This document shows, in pieces, positions 1 through 7,956 of a stretch of DNA of 64,000 nt. The notes below the pieces were generated by a model. It ran no database searches. It saw only the letters and a list, made by a program, of their open reading frames with translations, and was not told where the DNA came from. The DNA comes from an uncultured Lachnospiraceae bacterium (lineage in GTDB: Bacteria > Bacillota > Clostridia > Lachnospirales > Lachnospiraceae): NCBI GenBank assembly GCA_934432885.1, contig CAKRYY010000006.1, positions 1 to 64,000 on the forward strand, given 5' to 3'. Position numbers and translations under genes: made by a program. Within the stretch, counting starts at the first letter, position 1, and each line of letters begins with the position of its first letter.

Positions 1-201
1 CTGTATAAGCGCCCATCTGCATCTTTCCATCTCCTGACGCATTGGCGTAGCGTAAAATGTCTTTTCAGGGAAATACGGCTTAAGCAGCTCATTATATACC
101 GTATAACCGACAATCACGTCACACTGCTCCAGAGCCTTGTGCACCTGTATGGTCATTCCTTCTATTTTCCCCGGTCCAATTCCAGCTACATAAAGCTCCA
201 T
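1..201 (-). CDS. cbiH: Cobalt-precorrin-3B C17-methyltransferase, N-terminal part
   Basis: This is the first 67 codons of a gene that runs off the left edge. The N-terminus reads MELYVAGIGPGKIEGMT, the typical first strand and GxGPG loop that begins the SAM-binding fold of the cobalamin methyltransferases, followed by a GYTVYNELL stretch typical of CobJ/CbiH. The enzyme methylates C17 and contracts the ring in the anaerobic (cobalt-early) corrin pathway. It follows cbiG by 42 nt on the same strand, as expected for a cbiD-F-G-H operon. The downstream domain cannot be seen, so a CbiH fusion cannot be ruled out. Confidence 0.88.
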   Translation of the reverse strand, partial: MELYVAGIGPGKIEGMTIQVHKALEQCDVIVGYTVYNELLKPYFPEKTFYATPMRQEMERCRWALIQ

Positions 202-243
202 GTCTGTACTTAATCCTTTCTTATTTGTCTCTCTGTACAAGCG

Positions 244-1284
244 TCAAAAGGTAAGGAAAAGCTGTCTTTGATAAACAGCAAGCGTCATCCCGTCAAATGC
301 CTGCTTTCCAACCAGCTTTTTCCCATTTCCGCTTCCAAGACAGGCGCTCCGTTCGCACACATTGTCAACACCGATATGCTTTTCTACAAAATCAGAAGCA
401 CCAAATACCCCTTCTGCCGTCTCCAATTGTTTTACCTGAAAGGTTTCAAATGGTACCCGAAGAGAGGCAGCCAGCTTTTTAAGTCCCTCTTCATTTTCTT
501 TTATGGAAACCGAACACAGCTTTCCAATACGCTGGCTGGATAGCTGATATTTTTCGAATGTCTCCATTAAAAATGCCTGCAGCTGCGAAAAAGGCTTTCC
601 GCTTCTACAGCCAACACCCACAACCAAATCCATCGGCAGCAGATGACAGGTAACCTGGAATCTGTCTCTGACTGCCTTTTTCTCATAGGAGACGACAATC
701 CCTGCTTCAGCATCCTCATCCTTGGTTAATCCCTCTGGCAGCTTACCCGCTATCGGAAAATCAGAATAAAAGCCTACCTTTTTGCCTGAAAGCAACCGGG
801 AAGAAATTTCTTTAATGGATGCCGCATCCAGAATCCGCAGATGATTGGAAACCGCCCACTCATCCACTGCAAAGACGCCATTTCTATCTGTTGCCGTCGT
901 AATGACCGGCTCTGCATCCAGAATCTGCGCCGTAATATTCGTTACATAGTTTGCTCTGCCTACATGACCTGAAAGCAGGGAAATTACATACTTTCCACAT
1001 TCGTCTACAACCAGGATTCCGGGGTCTTCCATTTTACTTTTTATATAGGGTGCAATGGTCCTTACAGCAATTCCGCATGCACCGACAAAAATAATAATAT
1101 CTTCTTTTTCAAACAGAGTGCATACCAGTCCGCTTAAGTCTGTAAACGGCTGCATGCCGGCAGCTTTATGCTGGGCAGTCAAAAAGCCCTCTGCCGTGCA
1201 GCCTATCTGGCTAAATTCCTGTACAAGCCCTCTGCCAAGCGCTCCGCCCTTCGCAGAAAAAGCAATCACTCCGATCCGCATCAT
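244..1284 (-). CDS. cbiG: Cobalt-precorrin-5A hydrolase CbiG
   Basis: 346 aa, the usual length for stand-alone CbiG. CbiG opens the delta-lactone ring of cobalt-precorrin-5A and releases acetaldehyde in anaerobic B12 synthesis in the cytoplasm. Visible motifs are GACGIAVR (residues 68-75), LLSGHVGRAN (103-112) and ITTATD (128-133) of the N-terminal/middle CbiG domains, then VGVGCRSG (222-229) opening the C-terminal CbiG_C domain. The start codon overlaps the cbiF stop in an ATGA arrangement, indicating translational coupling. Two ATG codons stand in tandem (1284 and 1281); either could be used. Neighbours cbiF and cbiH are the preceding and related steps. Confidence 0.95.
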   Translation of the reverse strand: MMRIGVIAFSAKGGALGRGLVQEFSQIGCTAEGFLTAQHKAAGMQPFTDLSGLVCTLFEKEDIIIFVGACGIAVRTIAPYIKSKMEDPGILVVDECGKYVISLLSGHVGRANYVTNITAQILDAEPVITTATDRNGVFAVDEWAVSNHLRILDAASIKEISSRLLSGKKVGFYSDFPIAGKLPEGLTKDEDAEAGIVVSYEKKAVRDRFQVTCHLLPMDLVVGVGCRSGKPFSQLQAFLMETFEKYQLSSQRIGKLCSVSIKENEEGLKKLAASLRVPFETFQVKQLETAEGVFGASDFVEKHIGVDNVCERSACLGSGNGKKLVGKQAFDGMTLAVYQRQLFLTF

Positions 1285-2036
1285 AGCAGGGCCTTTCTAT
1301 ACTCTGTCGAAAAGTCTGCCGCATACAACCTCGACAGCAGATATTCATCGCCCAGAAAATCTCCAACGGTAATGAGCGCCGTCTTTGTAATATGATTTTG
1401 TTTTGCCATTTCACATAAGGTGCCAAGCGTCCCTCTGATGATTTTTTCATCCTCCCAGGTCGCTTTATAAACAATCGCACAGGGGGTATTTTCCGTATAC
1501 GCTCCCTGTAAAAGCTGTTTTTGTACCTGCTCAAGCAGCCCTGCGCTCAAAAACAGTACCATTGTCGCACCATGCGCTGCAAGCGCGGACAGCTTTTCTC
1601 GCTCCGGCATGGGCGTCCTGCCCTCCGCACGCGAAATGATAACCGTCTGCGTCACACCCGGAAGTGTATATTCTGCCTGTAATGCTGCAGCAGCGCCACA
1701 GAAGCTGGAAACACCCGGACAGATTTCATAGGGTATCCCAAGACGCTTAAGTTCATCCATCTGCTCTCTGATTGCCCCAAAAAGGCAGGGGTCACCCGTA
1801 TGCAGCCGGACAATTTCCTTTTTGCTGTCCGTTCCCTCCTGCATGACGTTAATTACCTGCTGTAGTGTCATTTTCGCGCTGTTATAAATTTGACAGCCTT
1901 CTTTCGCATATTCTAAAAGTGCCGGATTCACAAGAGAACCGGCATAGATAATAATATCCGCATGACTAAGCCGTTCCCTTCCTCGAACCGTAATCAGGTC
2001 CTTTGCACCGGGTCCCGCTCCTACAAATGTAATCAA
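1281..2036 (-). CDS. cbiF: Cobalt-precorrin-4 C11-methyltransferase
   Basis: 251 aa. It transfers a methyl group from S-adenosylmethionine to C11 of cobalt-precorrin-4. It shows the tetrapyrrole methylase fold: GAGPG near the N-terminus (6-10), HTGDPCLFGA (79-88) and YEICPGVSSF (103-112), all classic CbiF/CobM motifs. The start overlaps the cbiD stop by 4 nt and its own stop overlaps the cbiG start, so cbiD-F-G are translated as a tightly coupled block. Length and motifs are normal for the family. Confidence 0.95.
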   Translation of the reverse strand: MITFVGAGPGAKDLITVRGRERLSHADIIIYAGSLVNPALLEYAKEGCQIYNSAKMTLQQVINVMQEGTDSKKEIVRLHTGDPCLFGAIREQMDELKRLGIPYEICPGVSSFCGAAAALQAEYTLPGVTQTVIISRAEGRTPMPEREKLSALAAHGATMVLFLSAGLLEQVQKQLLQGAYTENTPCAIVYKATWEDEKIIRGTLGTLCEMAKQNHITKTALITVGDFLGDEYLLSRLYAADFSTEYRKALL

Positions 2037-3175
2037 CGCCCTTCTTCCTTTCTGATACGCCCCATCATCGCCTGCGCACCCTGCGTCATTCCCAAAAGGC
2101 CATGCCTGTTTGAGAAAACAACAGCTTCCACCTGCATGGAGTCTAACGCGCGTTTTTTCAGATGCTTTTCTATTTTCTTAAGCAGAAGCTGCATTGTTAT
2201 GTCCGCCAGCTCATTTTCCTTTAAAAGAGCAACTGCCTCATCGGTCGTAACACAGCCTAAAATCTGATGCAAAAGCCCACATTCCCCACCTGCCTCCAGT
2301 GCACAGGCGCAAAGGATTTCCATTCTTGCATCTCCCCATCTGGAATGGGTATTCATAATGCCTGCACCCAGCTTTACCAGCTTTCCAAGATGTCCGACCA
2401 GCAGCAGCTCGCTCATACCGTCACTGCCCGCCATATCAATCGTATCGCCAATAAAATTGCTGCATTTTACAGTGTGCTTTAAATCAAGGTTCAACTCCTT
2501 GGCAATAAAATGCATGCCGTAATTGCCCGGTGTGATAATGCAGCGCTGTTCTCCCTTTTCCCTGTGCATCCGTATTTCCAATGAAATCGTATCAAGCAGC
2601 GCTTTCTCACTCATCGGCTCTACGATACCGCTTGTTCCCAAAATGGAAATCCCTCCTACGATGCCAAGCGCGGGATTAAAGGTTTTTGCTGCAAGTGTTT
2701 CTCCCTGCGGTGCGAAAATCCGCACCAAAATACCTCCCTCATAAGCTGCTTTATCAAGGACCGCCTCTACCGCTTCACATATCATCTTACGCGGCACACT
2801 GTTGATTGCATATTCTCCTACCGGCTGCTCCAGTCCCTTTTGCGTTACCTTTCCGATGCCAGGACCTCCCGTCACCAAAACACCCGGCTTATCCTGCAAA
2901 ATTGCCTCCGCAAAGATCTGCATGCCATCCGTTACATCCGTATCGTCTCCGGCATCCTTACGGGCAGCGCACGCAGCGCCCTCCCTGGTCCTATGTGCCT
3001 CCTCTATGGGAATTGCAGCCACCATGCCTCCCGGTGTCAGGAGCTTTATCTCCTCTGGTGCTTCTCCAAACAAAAGCAGCTCAGATGCTGCCTGCGCCGC
3101 AGCAGCGGCACAGGAGCCGGTCGTATATCCGCAGCGAAGCTTCTTTTTATCTTTATAGACATAGGCATCTAACAT
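2033..3175 (-). CDS. cbiD: Cobalt-precorrin-5B C1-methyltransferase CbiD
   Basis: 380 aa. CbiD methylates C1 of cobalt-precorrin-5B in the anaerobic cobalamin route. The signature GYTTGSCAA is at residues 16-24, with further family motifs such as VTGGPGIGKVT, GTSGIVEPMSE and PGNYG. It begins 13 nt after the degV stop, with a GGGAAC ribosome site just before ATG, so there is no room for a cobalamin riboswitch between the two genes. The whole cbi block must be read from an upstream promoter or one inside degV/recG. Confidence 0.96.
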   Translation of the reverse strand: MLDAYVYKDKKKLRCGYTTGSCAAAAAQAASELLLFGEAPEEIKLLTPGGMVAAIPIEEAHRTREGAACAARKDAGDDTDVTDGMQIFAEAILQDKPGVLVTGGPGIGKVTQKGLEQPVGEYAINSVPRKMICEAVEAVLDKAAYEGGILVRIFAPQGETLAAKTFNPALGIVGGISILGTSGIVEPMSEKALLDTISLEIRMHREKGEQRCIITPGNYGMHFIAKELNLDLKHTVKCSNFIGDTIDMAGSDGMSELLLVGHLGKLVKLGAGIMNTHSRWGDARMEILCACALEAGGECGLLHQILGCVTTDEAVALLKENELADITMQLLLKKIEKHLKKRALDSMQVEAVVFSNRHGLLGMTQGAQAMMGRIRKEEGR

Positions 3176-3188
3176 GAAGTTCCCTTTC

Positions 3189-4064
3189 TTAGATGGAAAG
3201 CTTCTGTGCGCATGCTACAGCAAGCGTCCCCGGTCCCAGATGACAGCCTATGCTTAAGGAAAGGCACTGGAGCTCTATCGGATTATCGGGGAACTCCTTT
3301 TGCAGTTCTTCCAGATAAGCCTCTGCACCAGCCTCATTGTGACTGTGTGCAATATAAATCCAGACATTTTCCGTACTTCCCCCGAACCGCTCTGCAATAT
3401 CGCTTTTCAGCGCATTCAGCATAATGGTTTTTCCCTGTGCGGTTGTACGCGCCTTTGCAAACGCATCCAGCTTTTCACCCTGAATCTGCAAAACAGGCTT
3501 CAGTCTGAGAATATTTCCGAGCATTGCCGCCGCAGGCGTAATCCGTCCACCCTTTTTTAAGTAGGTCAGCGTATCCAGCATAATATAAATGCTGGAATTG
3601 AATTTATCATTTTCCAGATACTGCCTGATCTGCTCCGCATCCATCTCTCCGCGCTGCGCAAGCTCATAGGCATCCATTGCACTGCGCTTTTGCGTTACTG
3701 AAATTCTCTGGTTGTCCACAACAGCCACTCTGCCGTCATAATCCTCCGCAAGCAGCCTCGCTGTCTGGCAGGAGCCTGAAAGCCCGCTGGACATGGGAAT
3801 ATAGACAATCTGGTCATGTGTAAGAAGCAGCTTATCCCACAGCTCCATTACCTCCTCTGGAGAAGGCTGAGAGGTTGTAATTTCTGCTCCTGTTATCATT
3901 TTCTCATAAAAAGCATCCTGCGACAGGTCCCTTTCTTCATAATAGAGCTTTCCATCTATCATAAACGGCATCGCCAGCACGTGGATTCCAAGCGCCTCTG
4001 CCTCTTTCTGCGTAATTCCGCTATTGCTGTCCGTTACAATCGCAATCTTTGACACGTTTTTCAT
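3189..4064 (-). CDS. DegV family fatty-acid-binding protein
   Basis: 291 aa. DegV proteins bind a fatty acid and serve as the FakB partner of fatty acid kinase FakA in Firmicutes. The N-terminus carries IVTDSNSGIT (about 9-18), the first ligand-contact loop; SSGLSGSCQTA in the middle and LSIGCHLGPGTLAVA at the C-terminus match the second and third. A candidate FakA (DAK2 protein, 7957-9624) lies elsewhere in the window. The gene sits between recG (38 nt upstream) and cbiD (13 nt downstream). The ribosome site AAAGG is only about 2 nt from the ATG, so a GTG at 4055 is an alternative start. The ligand cannot be told from the sequence. Confidence 0.93.
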   Translation of the reverse strand: MKNVSKIAIVTDSNSGITQKEAEALGIHVLAMPFMIDGKLYYEERDLSQDAFYEKMITGAEITTSQPSPEEVMELWDKLLLTHDQIVYIPMSSGLSGSCQTARLLAEDYDGRVAVVDNQRISVTQKRSAMDAYELAQRGEMDAEQIRQYLENDKFNSSIYIMLDTLTYLKKGGRITPAAAMLGNILRLKPVLQIQGEKLDAFAKARTTAQGKTIMLNALKSDIAERFGGSTENVWIYIAHSHNEAGAEAYLEELQKEFPDNPIELQCLSLSIGCHLGPGTLAVACAQKLSI

Positions 4065-4102
4065 TTCCTTTCAGAATTTTCCCTATCTTTATCATTTTAC
4101 TT

Positions 4103-6118
4103 TCAGATGCTTCTAAAGTCAACCTGCGGCTCCTTCGAAACCGGAACTTCAATCTCAGGGAAAGCATCCACTGCCTCGCTTGCCATTTCCATTATCTTCG
4201 CATCCCGATAAACGTCTGCAAGCACAAACTGCAAATCGCCGCTCTGCCGGATTCCAAACAAATCTCCCGGACCGCGCAGCCTCAAATCTTCTCCGGCAAT
4301 ATAAAAGCCATCATTTGATTTATTCAGAATAGAAAGCCTCTCCAGAGTCTCCTTTTGCGAGGAAGCACTTACAAAAATGCAATAGGACTGTTCCTTTCCT
4401 CTTCCGACCCTTCCCCGCAGCTGATGAAGCTGCGCCAGTCCAAAGCGTTCTGCATTTTCAATCAGCATTACAGTCGCATTCGGTACGTTGATTCCCACCT
4501 CAATTACAGTGGTAGAAACTAAAATATCAATATCGCCTCTGCCAAACGCTTCCATAATTCTGTTTTTTTCCGCAGGCTTCATTTTTCCATGCAAAATGGA
4601 TATTTGTATCTGCTGCGGCAGACTGCGCCTAAGCTTTTCCGCATAATCCATTACATTTTCAAGCCCATCCATCTCACCCGCTTCAATCATCGGACAAATC
4701 ACATAAGCCTGCCTGCCCTTTTCGATTTCCTTTTCTAAAAACCGGTATGCCTTTTCTCTTGCACTACAGCCAACCACACAGTTTTTAATCGGCACACGCT
4801 CCGCAGGCAGCTCGTCCACTACGGAAATATGCAGGTCCCCATACAGAATAATTGCAAGCGTTCTCGGAATCGGCGTTGCGCTCATGACAAGAACATGGGT
4901 ATCCAGTCCTTTTCCGGAAAGCGCCTCTCTTTGTCTGACGCCGAATCTGTGCTGCTCATCTGTGATGACCAGCGCAAGCCTTTGATAGATAACCTTTTCC
5001 TGAATCAGCGCATGTGTGCCAAGAATTACGTTTGCTTCCCCAGCAGCAATCCTTTCATAGCAGAGCCTTTTTTCCTTCGCCGTCATGGAACCGGTCAGCA
5101 GCACCGGCTTAAATGGAAGACCGTATTGCCCTGTAAGCCTCACAAGCTCTTCAAAATGCTGTCTTGCCAGCACCTCTGTCGGCGCCATCATTGCTCCCTG
5201 ATACCCATTTGCCACAGTAAGCATCAGGGCGAGAAATGCAAGAATCGTTTTGCCGCTTCCAACATCTCCCTGCACCAGTCTGTTCATTACGGCATCACCC
5301 GTTAAATCCTGCCGTATCTCTTTCCAGACCTTTTTCTGCGCTCCTGTCAGCTCATAGGGAAGCTTTTCAAGGAAACGGACCGTATCCGCAGTTTCTATCA
5401 TCCGATAAGGGCTTTTCTTTTTTTCGTCCCGTTCCTTGCAGCTGCGCAGGGTACGTATAAAGTGAAAGAATTCGTCAAAGACAAGTCGCCTTCTTGCCTG
5501 CGCCAGCATTTCTGTATTTTCGGGAAAATGGATTCCCTGTACTGCATCCCACAAGCCCGAAAGTCCATATTTTTCCCGTATATTCTCAGGCAAATATTCC
5601 TCAAAGGGCTCACAGGTTAAAAGCGCCTGTTTCACAGCCTTGCTGACTGTATGATTTGTAAGTCCCGATGTCAGGGCATATCGCGGCTGTAAGGCACTCA
5701 GCAGCTTTTCATAAGCCTCCATGCTGTATACGGCAGGCTGTTCCATCTTAAGATTTCCCGCCTTTTCCAGTAAAATGCCTCTGAATACATACTCTGTATC
5801 TGGCTTTATCATGCTTTTTAAATAAGGCATATTATAAAAAACAAGAGACAGGCTCCCCGTATTATCTGCCACCCTACAGGTCGAAATGGTAAGCCGTCCC
5901 GCCCTTCTTGCAGCAATCCCGCCTGATAGAATACCTTTTACTGCGCAAAGCGTTCCAGCCTGCGCATCACACAGGGCTTCTGCAGGGGAAAACTGGTCAT
6001 AGCCAAGCGGATAATGCTTCAGCAGGTCATCTATTGTAGCAATATTTAATTTTGTAAAAAGAGCGCTGGTCTTTTTACCAATGCCCTTAAGTGTCTTGAT
6101 TCCTGCCTGTCTTTCCAT
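4103..6118 (-). CDS. recG: ATP-dependent DNA helicase RecG
   Basis: 671 aa, close to the usual length. RecG reverses stalled replication forks and migrates branched DNA. From the N-terminus there is the wedge/OB region (about 1-250), Walker A GDVGSGKT (284-291), Walker B DEQH (388-391), motif III SATPIPRT (from 414), a helicase C-terminal domain with TTVIEVGINVPNA and QLRGRVGRG, and the RecG C-terminal LRGPGDLFGIRQSG segment. It is the first gene of a run with degV and the cbi genes. A weak AGGA ribosome site precedes the start, and a block of palindromes lies just upstream. Confidence 0.98.
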   Translation of the reverse strand: MERQAGIKTLKGIGKKTSALFTKLNIATIDDLLKHYPLGYDQFSPAEALCDAQAGTLCAVKGILSGGIAARRAGRLTISTCRVADNTGSLSLVFYNMPYLKSMIKPDTEYVFRGILLEKAGNLKMEQPAVYSMEAYEKLLSALQPRYALTSGLTNHTVSKAVKQALLTCEPFEEYLPENIREKYGLSGLWDAVQGIHFPENTEMLAQARRRLVFDEFFHFIRTLRSCKERDEKKKSPYRMIETADTVRFLEKLPYELTGAQKKVWKEIRQDLTGDAVMNRLVQGDVGSGKTILAFLALMLTVANGYQGAMMAPTEVLARQHFEELVRLTGQYGLPFKPVLLTGSMTAKEKRLCYERIAAGEANVILGTHALIQEKVIYQRLALVITDEQHRFGVRQREALSGKGLDTHVLVMSATPIPRTLAIILYGDLHISVVDELPAERVPIKNCVVGCSAREKAYRFLEKEIEKGRQAYVICPMIEAGEMDGLENVMDYAEKLRRSLPQQIQISILHGKMKPAEKNRIMEAFGRGDIDILVSTTVIEVGINVPNATVMLIENAERFGLAQLHQLRGRVGRGKEQSYCIFVSASSQKETLERLSILNKSNDGFYIAGEDLRLRGPGDLFGIRQSGDLQFVLADVYRDAKIMEMASEAVDAFPEIEVPVSKEPQVDFRSI

Positions 6119-6550
6119 AACGTATCCTGTTCTTTGTTTTATCGCATTTTTCTATGCGCTATTATATCGTGAATCTTCGATTCACGATACGCGCTTCGCG
6201 ATGCACACTCGCTCCGCTCGGCGCGATATAATGTCTGCCGACATTATATCGTAATTTCATCACTCAATAATTTCGCCGCTCGTCAAGAGCAAGCAAGCTT
6301 TCTCTGACTCGCTTTCGCTCATTATATCATAAAGTTTTTAAAAATCATAGAACATACTTTCTGTATCTAATAAAAAGAATTGACATACAGGCAATCTTCA
6401 TTTCCGCAATCTGCGCAGTGACATATTCTACTTGCGCGTTATGCACATCCATTTTAACTTATGGAAACGAAGTTTCCTTTAAGTTAAAAAACGACGGATT
6501 TTAAAAATCCGCCGTCCTTTATCGTATTATTTATATAATGCCATAAACTT
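6119..6550. repeat. Intergenic island of palindromic repeats
   Basis: 432 nt with no convincing gene. It holds a perfect 11-bp inverted repeat (TATCGTGAATC at 6165-6175, loop TTC, complement at 6179-6189) and a perfect 12-bp one (CGATATAATGTC at 6224-6235, loop TGCC, complement at 6240-6251). Between them is a GCGCTTCGCG/CTCGCTCCGCTCG-rich stretch. ATTATATC occurs three times (near 6161, 6243 and 6321). A word TTCATTTCCGCAATCTGCGC near 6398-6417 recurs with few changes at 32771. A further imperfect inverted repeat (TTTTAACTT at 6452 with AAGTTAAAA at 6481) runs into the terminator of the next gene. It looks like several nested non-autonomous repeat units. Confidence 0.7.
6484..6523 (-). terminator. 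Rho-independent terminator of the Spo0A_C-like gene
   Basis: Read on the minus strand, GGACGGCGGATTTTT pairs with AAAATCCGTCGTTTTTT: a GC-rich stem (ACGGCGGATTT with AAATCCGTCGT, one G-U pair) followed by six T. It lies 28 nt beyond the stop of the gene at 6551. Confidence 0.85.
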
Positions 6551-6988
6551 TTACACGGTTTCAAAGAGCATTTCCTTTAAGGTCTGCCGGACAATATCCC
6601 GTATCATCGCAGCGGTCACGTCATTAAAGCTCTGCATATCCGCTTCTTCAGGGATAATTTCCAAAGCGGCTTCCTGTTTGATGTTTTTATACAGGAAAAC
6701 TATCGAATTGGAATTCTCACAATTTGTAAATCCGATGTAATGCTCAATCGCTTCATAATTTCCAATTCTGTTTCTGGTCGTCGTAAACGCATTGCGGATT
6801 GCACGTTCCACACGGGATTCTGTATCCTGATGCATCATTCCAATCTTATAATAAAGCGCCGTCCATTTGGGGTTCTTCCATTCCGGCGTGTCCAAAAGCA
6901 TAACAGCATCCACAATATACTGAAAGCCCTTCAGCTTTACCGGCATGCCCATTTCAATTAACGCTTTTTCTACGGTTTCTCTCTTCAT
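6551..6988 (-). CDS. Stand-alone Spo0A C-terminal-domain protein
   Basis: 145 aa. Residues about 8-75 resemble the DNA-binding domain of the sporulation master regulator Spo0A: MGMPVKLKGFQYIVDAVMLL corresponds to the first helices, and ESRVERAIRNAF (57-68) to the recognition helix. No receiver domain is present, and the C-terminal 55 residues differ from Spo0A. The chosen ATG at 6988 has an AAGGAA ribosome site 10 nt upstream; the longer reading frame to 7084 lacks one. It is divergent from the HTH/S24-like gene at 7143, with 154 nt between them. It may bind DNA on its own or interfere with Spo0A sites; that is inference. Confidence 0.75.
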   Translation of the reverse strand: MKRETVEKALIEMGMPVKLKGFQYIVDAVMLLDTPEWKNPKWTALYYKIGMMHQDTESRVERAIRNAFTTTRNRIGNYEAIEHYIGFTNCENSNSIVFLYKNIKQEAALEIIPEEADMQSFNDVTAAMIRDIVRQTLKEMLFETV

Positions 6989-7142
6989 TTCTGCATCATT
7001 CCTTTCCCACTTTTCATTTTCTTTCTCACATGCTATAATCTGGATTATATAGGATACAAATGTTACTGTCTTAGACCAAAGCATTCTTTTTTTGAGGTTC
7101 CGCCTTTACAAAAAGGACCTTAAAGTGACCATCGAGGTATCT

Positions 7143-7889
7143 ATGTTAACGAAGCAGGAAATTGTTCAAAATTTTATTTTAAATGCAGAAAAGGAACGCG
7201 TCCGCCGCAATTTAACGCAGGCGCAGATGGCGAAAAAGCTTGAAATGTCGCTCTCTGGCTATAAGAAAATGGTTGCAGGCTCCACAGCAAAAATTGACCT
7301 GTATACTGTTTATCTGCTGCATATATTATCTGGAAAATGGATTTTCGAGCTGATTGATGAACGTCCGCGTGAAGCGGCATTTGTCTCCAAGCTCAAGGAA
7401 ATGACTCCCAATCAGCTTAATTTTGTAGACAGTCTTGTCGAATTTGAAATTGCCTTTTCCGATTCCATTACAGCTGCTGAAAAAAACTGTGATGATTATA
7501 TCACGGTATTCATCCCAACCGGCAATATGGAGGACGGCATGATTTATGATTCCACCCATTATATGAAGGTGGACGTATCTGCCTACAGGCAGAAGTTTGG
7601 TGATGATATGCACTGTGGTCTGCTGGTTACCTCTTCTCATCTGCATCCTGTTTACAGTCCTGGCGATATTCTCTTAATCTGTCAAAAGCCCATGCGTGAG
7701 GGAGATACCGGAATTTTCTTTAACAGAGAATCCGGACGGATGTATATCCGAAAATTCCATTCATCCGCTGTATGGGCATTGGAGCCAATCAACAATTATG
7801 GGCAGACTATCTATATTGATACGCACAATCCCGATGAAATGGAAAAATGGATTGGCTTTGGATATGTTCTTTCCAAAATGCGCCAATAA
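7143..7889 (+). CDS. HTH regulator with an S24/LexA-like C-terminal domain
   Basis: 248 aa. Residues about 10-60 form an XRE-type helix-turn-helix (LTQAQMAKKLEMSLSGYKKM). The C-terminal half resembles the LexA/S24 fold: HPVYSPGDILLI matches the GD-containing core strand and RMYIRKF the strand that normally holds the catalytic lysine. By my alignment the catalytic serine is replaced by histidine (residue about 166) and the lysine by arginine, so self-cleavage is doubtful. The ATG at 7143 has GAGGT 4 nt upstream; a TTG at 7092 would extend it but has no ribosome site. It is divergent from the Spo0A_C-like gene and could regulate it. No phage genes are adjacent. Confidence 0.75.
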   Translation: MLTKQEIVQNFILNAEKERVRRNLTQAQMAKKLEMSLSGYKKMVAGSTAKIDLYTVYLLHILSGKWIFELIDERPREAAFVSKLKEMTPNQLNFVDSLVEFEIAFSDSITAAEKNCDDYITVFIPTGNMEDGMIYDSTHYMKVDVSAYRQKFGDDMHCGLLVTSSHLHPVYSPGDILLICQKPMREGDTGIFFNRESGRMYIRKFHSSAVWALEPINNYGQTIYIDTHNPDEMEKWIGFGYVLSKMRQ

Positions 7890-7892
7890 TAT

Positions 7893-7933
7893 AAAAAGGA
7901 ATGTCCTGGTTTTTAGAACATTCCCTTCTATTT
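7893..7933. terminator. Bidirectional terminator between convergent genes
   Basis: GGAATGT (7898-7904) pairs with ACATTCC (7918-7924). T-rich tracts follow on both strands: CTTCTATTTTC on plus and CTTTTTATAT on minus. It separates the convergent HTH/S24-like and DAK2 genes. Confidence 0.6.
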
Positions 7934-7956
7934 TCTTCTGACAGCATATCCTGATT

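Noticed and set aside
3176..3188. Cobalamin riboswitch before cbiD
   Set aside because: Only 13 nt separate degV and cbiD, too short for any aptamer.
4829..5305. A 158-codon plus-strand open frame
   Set aside because: It lies wholly within recG on the other strand, has no ribosome site and an unlikely amino-acid composition (rich in Cys, His and Ser).
7143..7889. Prophage repressor
   Set aside because: The S24-like domain suggested a phage origin, but no integrase, structural or lysis genes and no att-like repeats are in the area.
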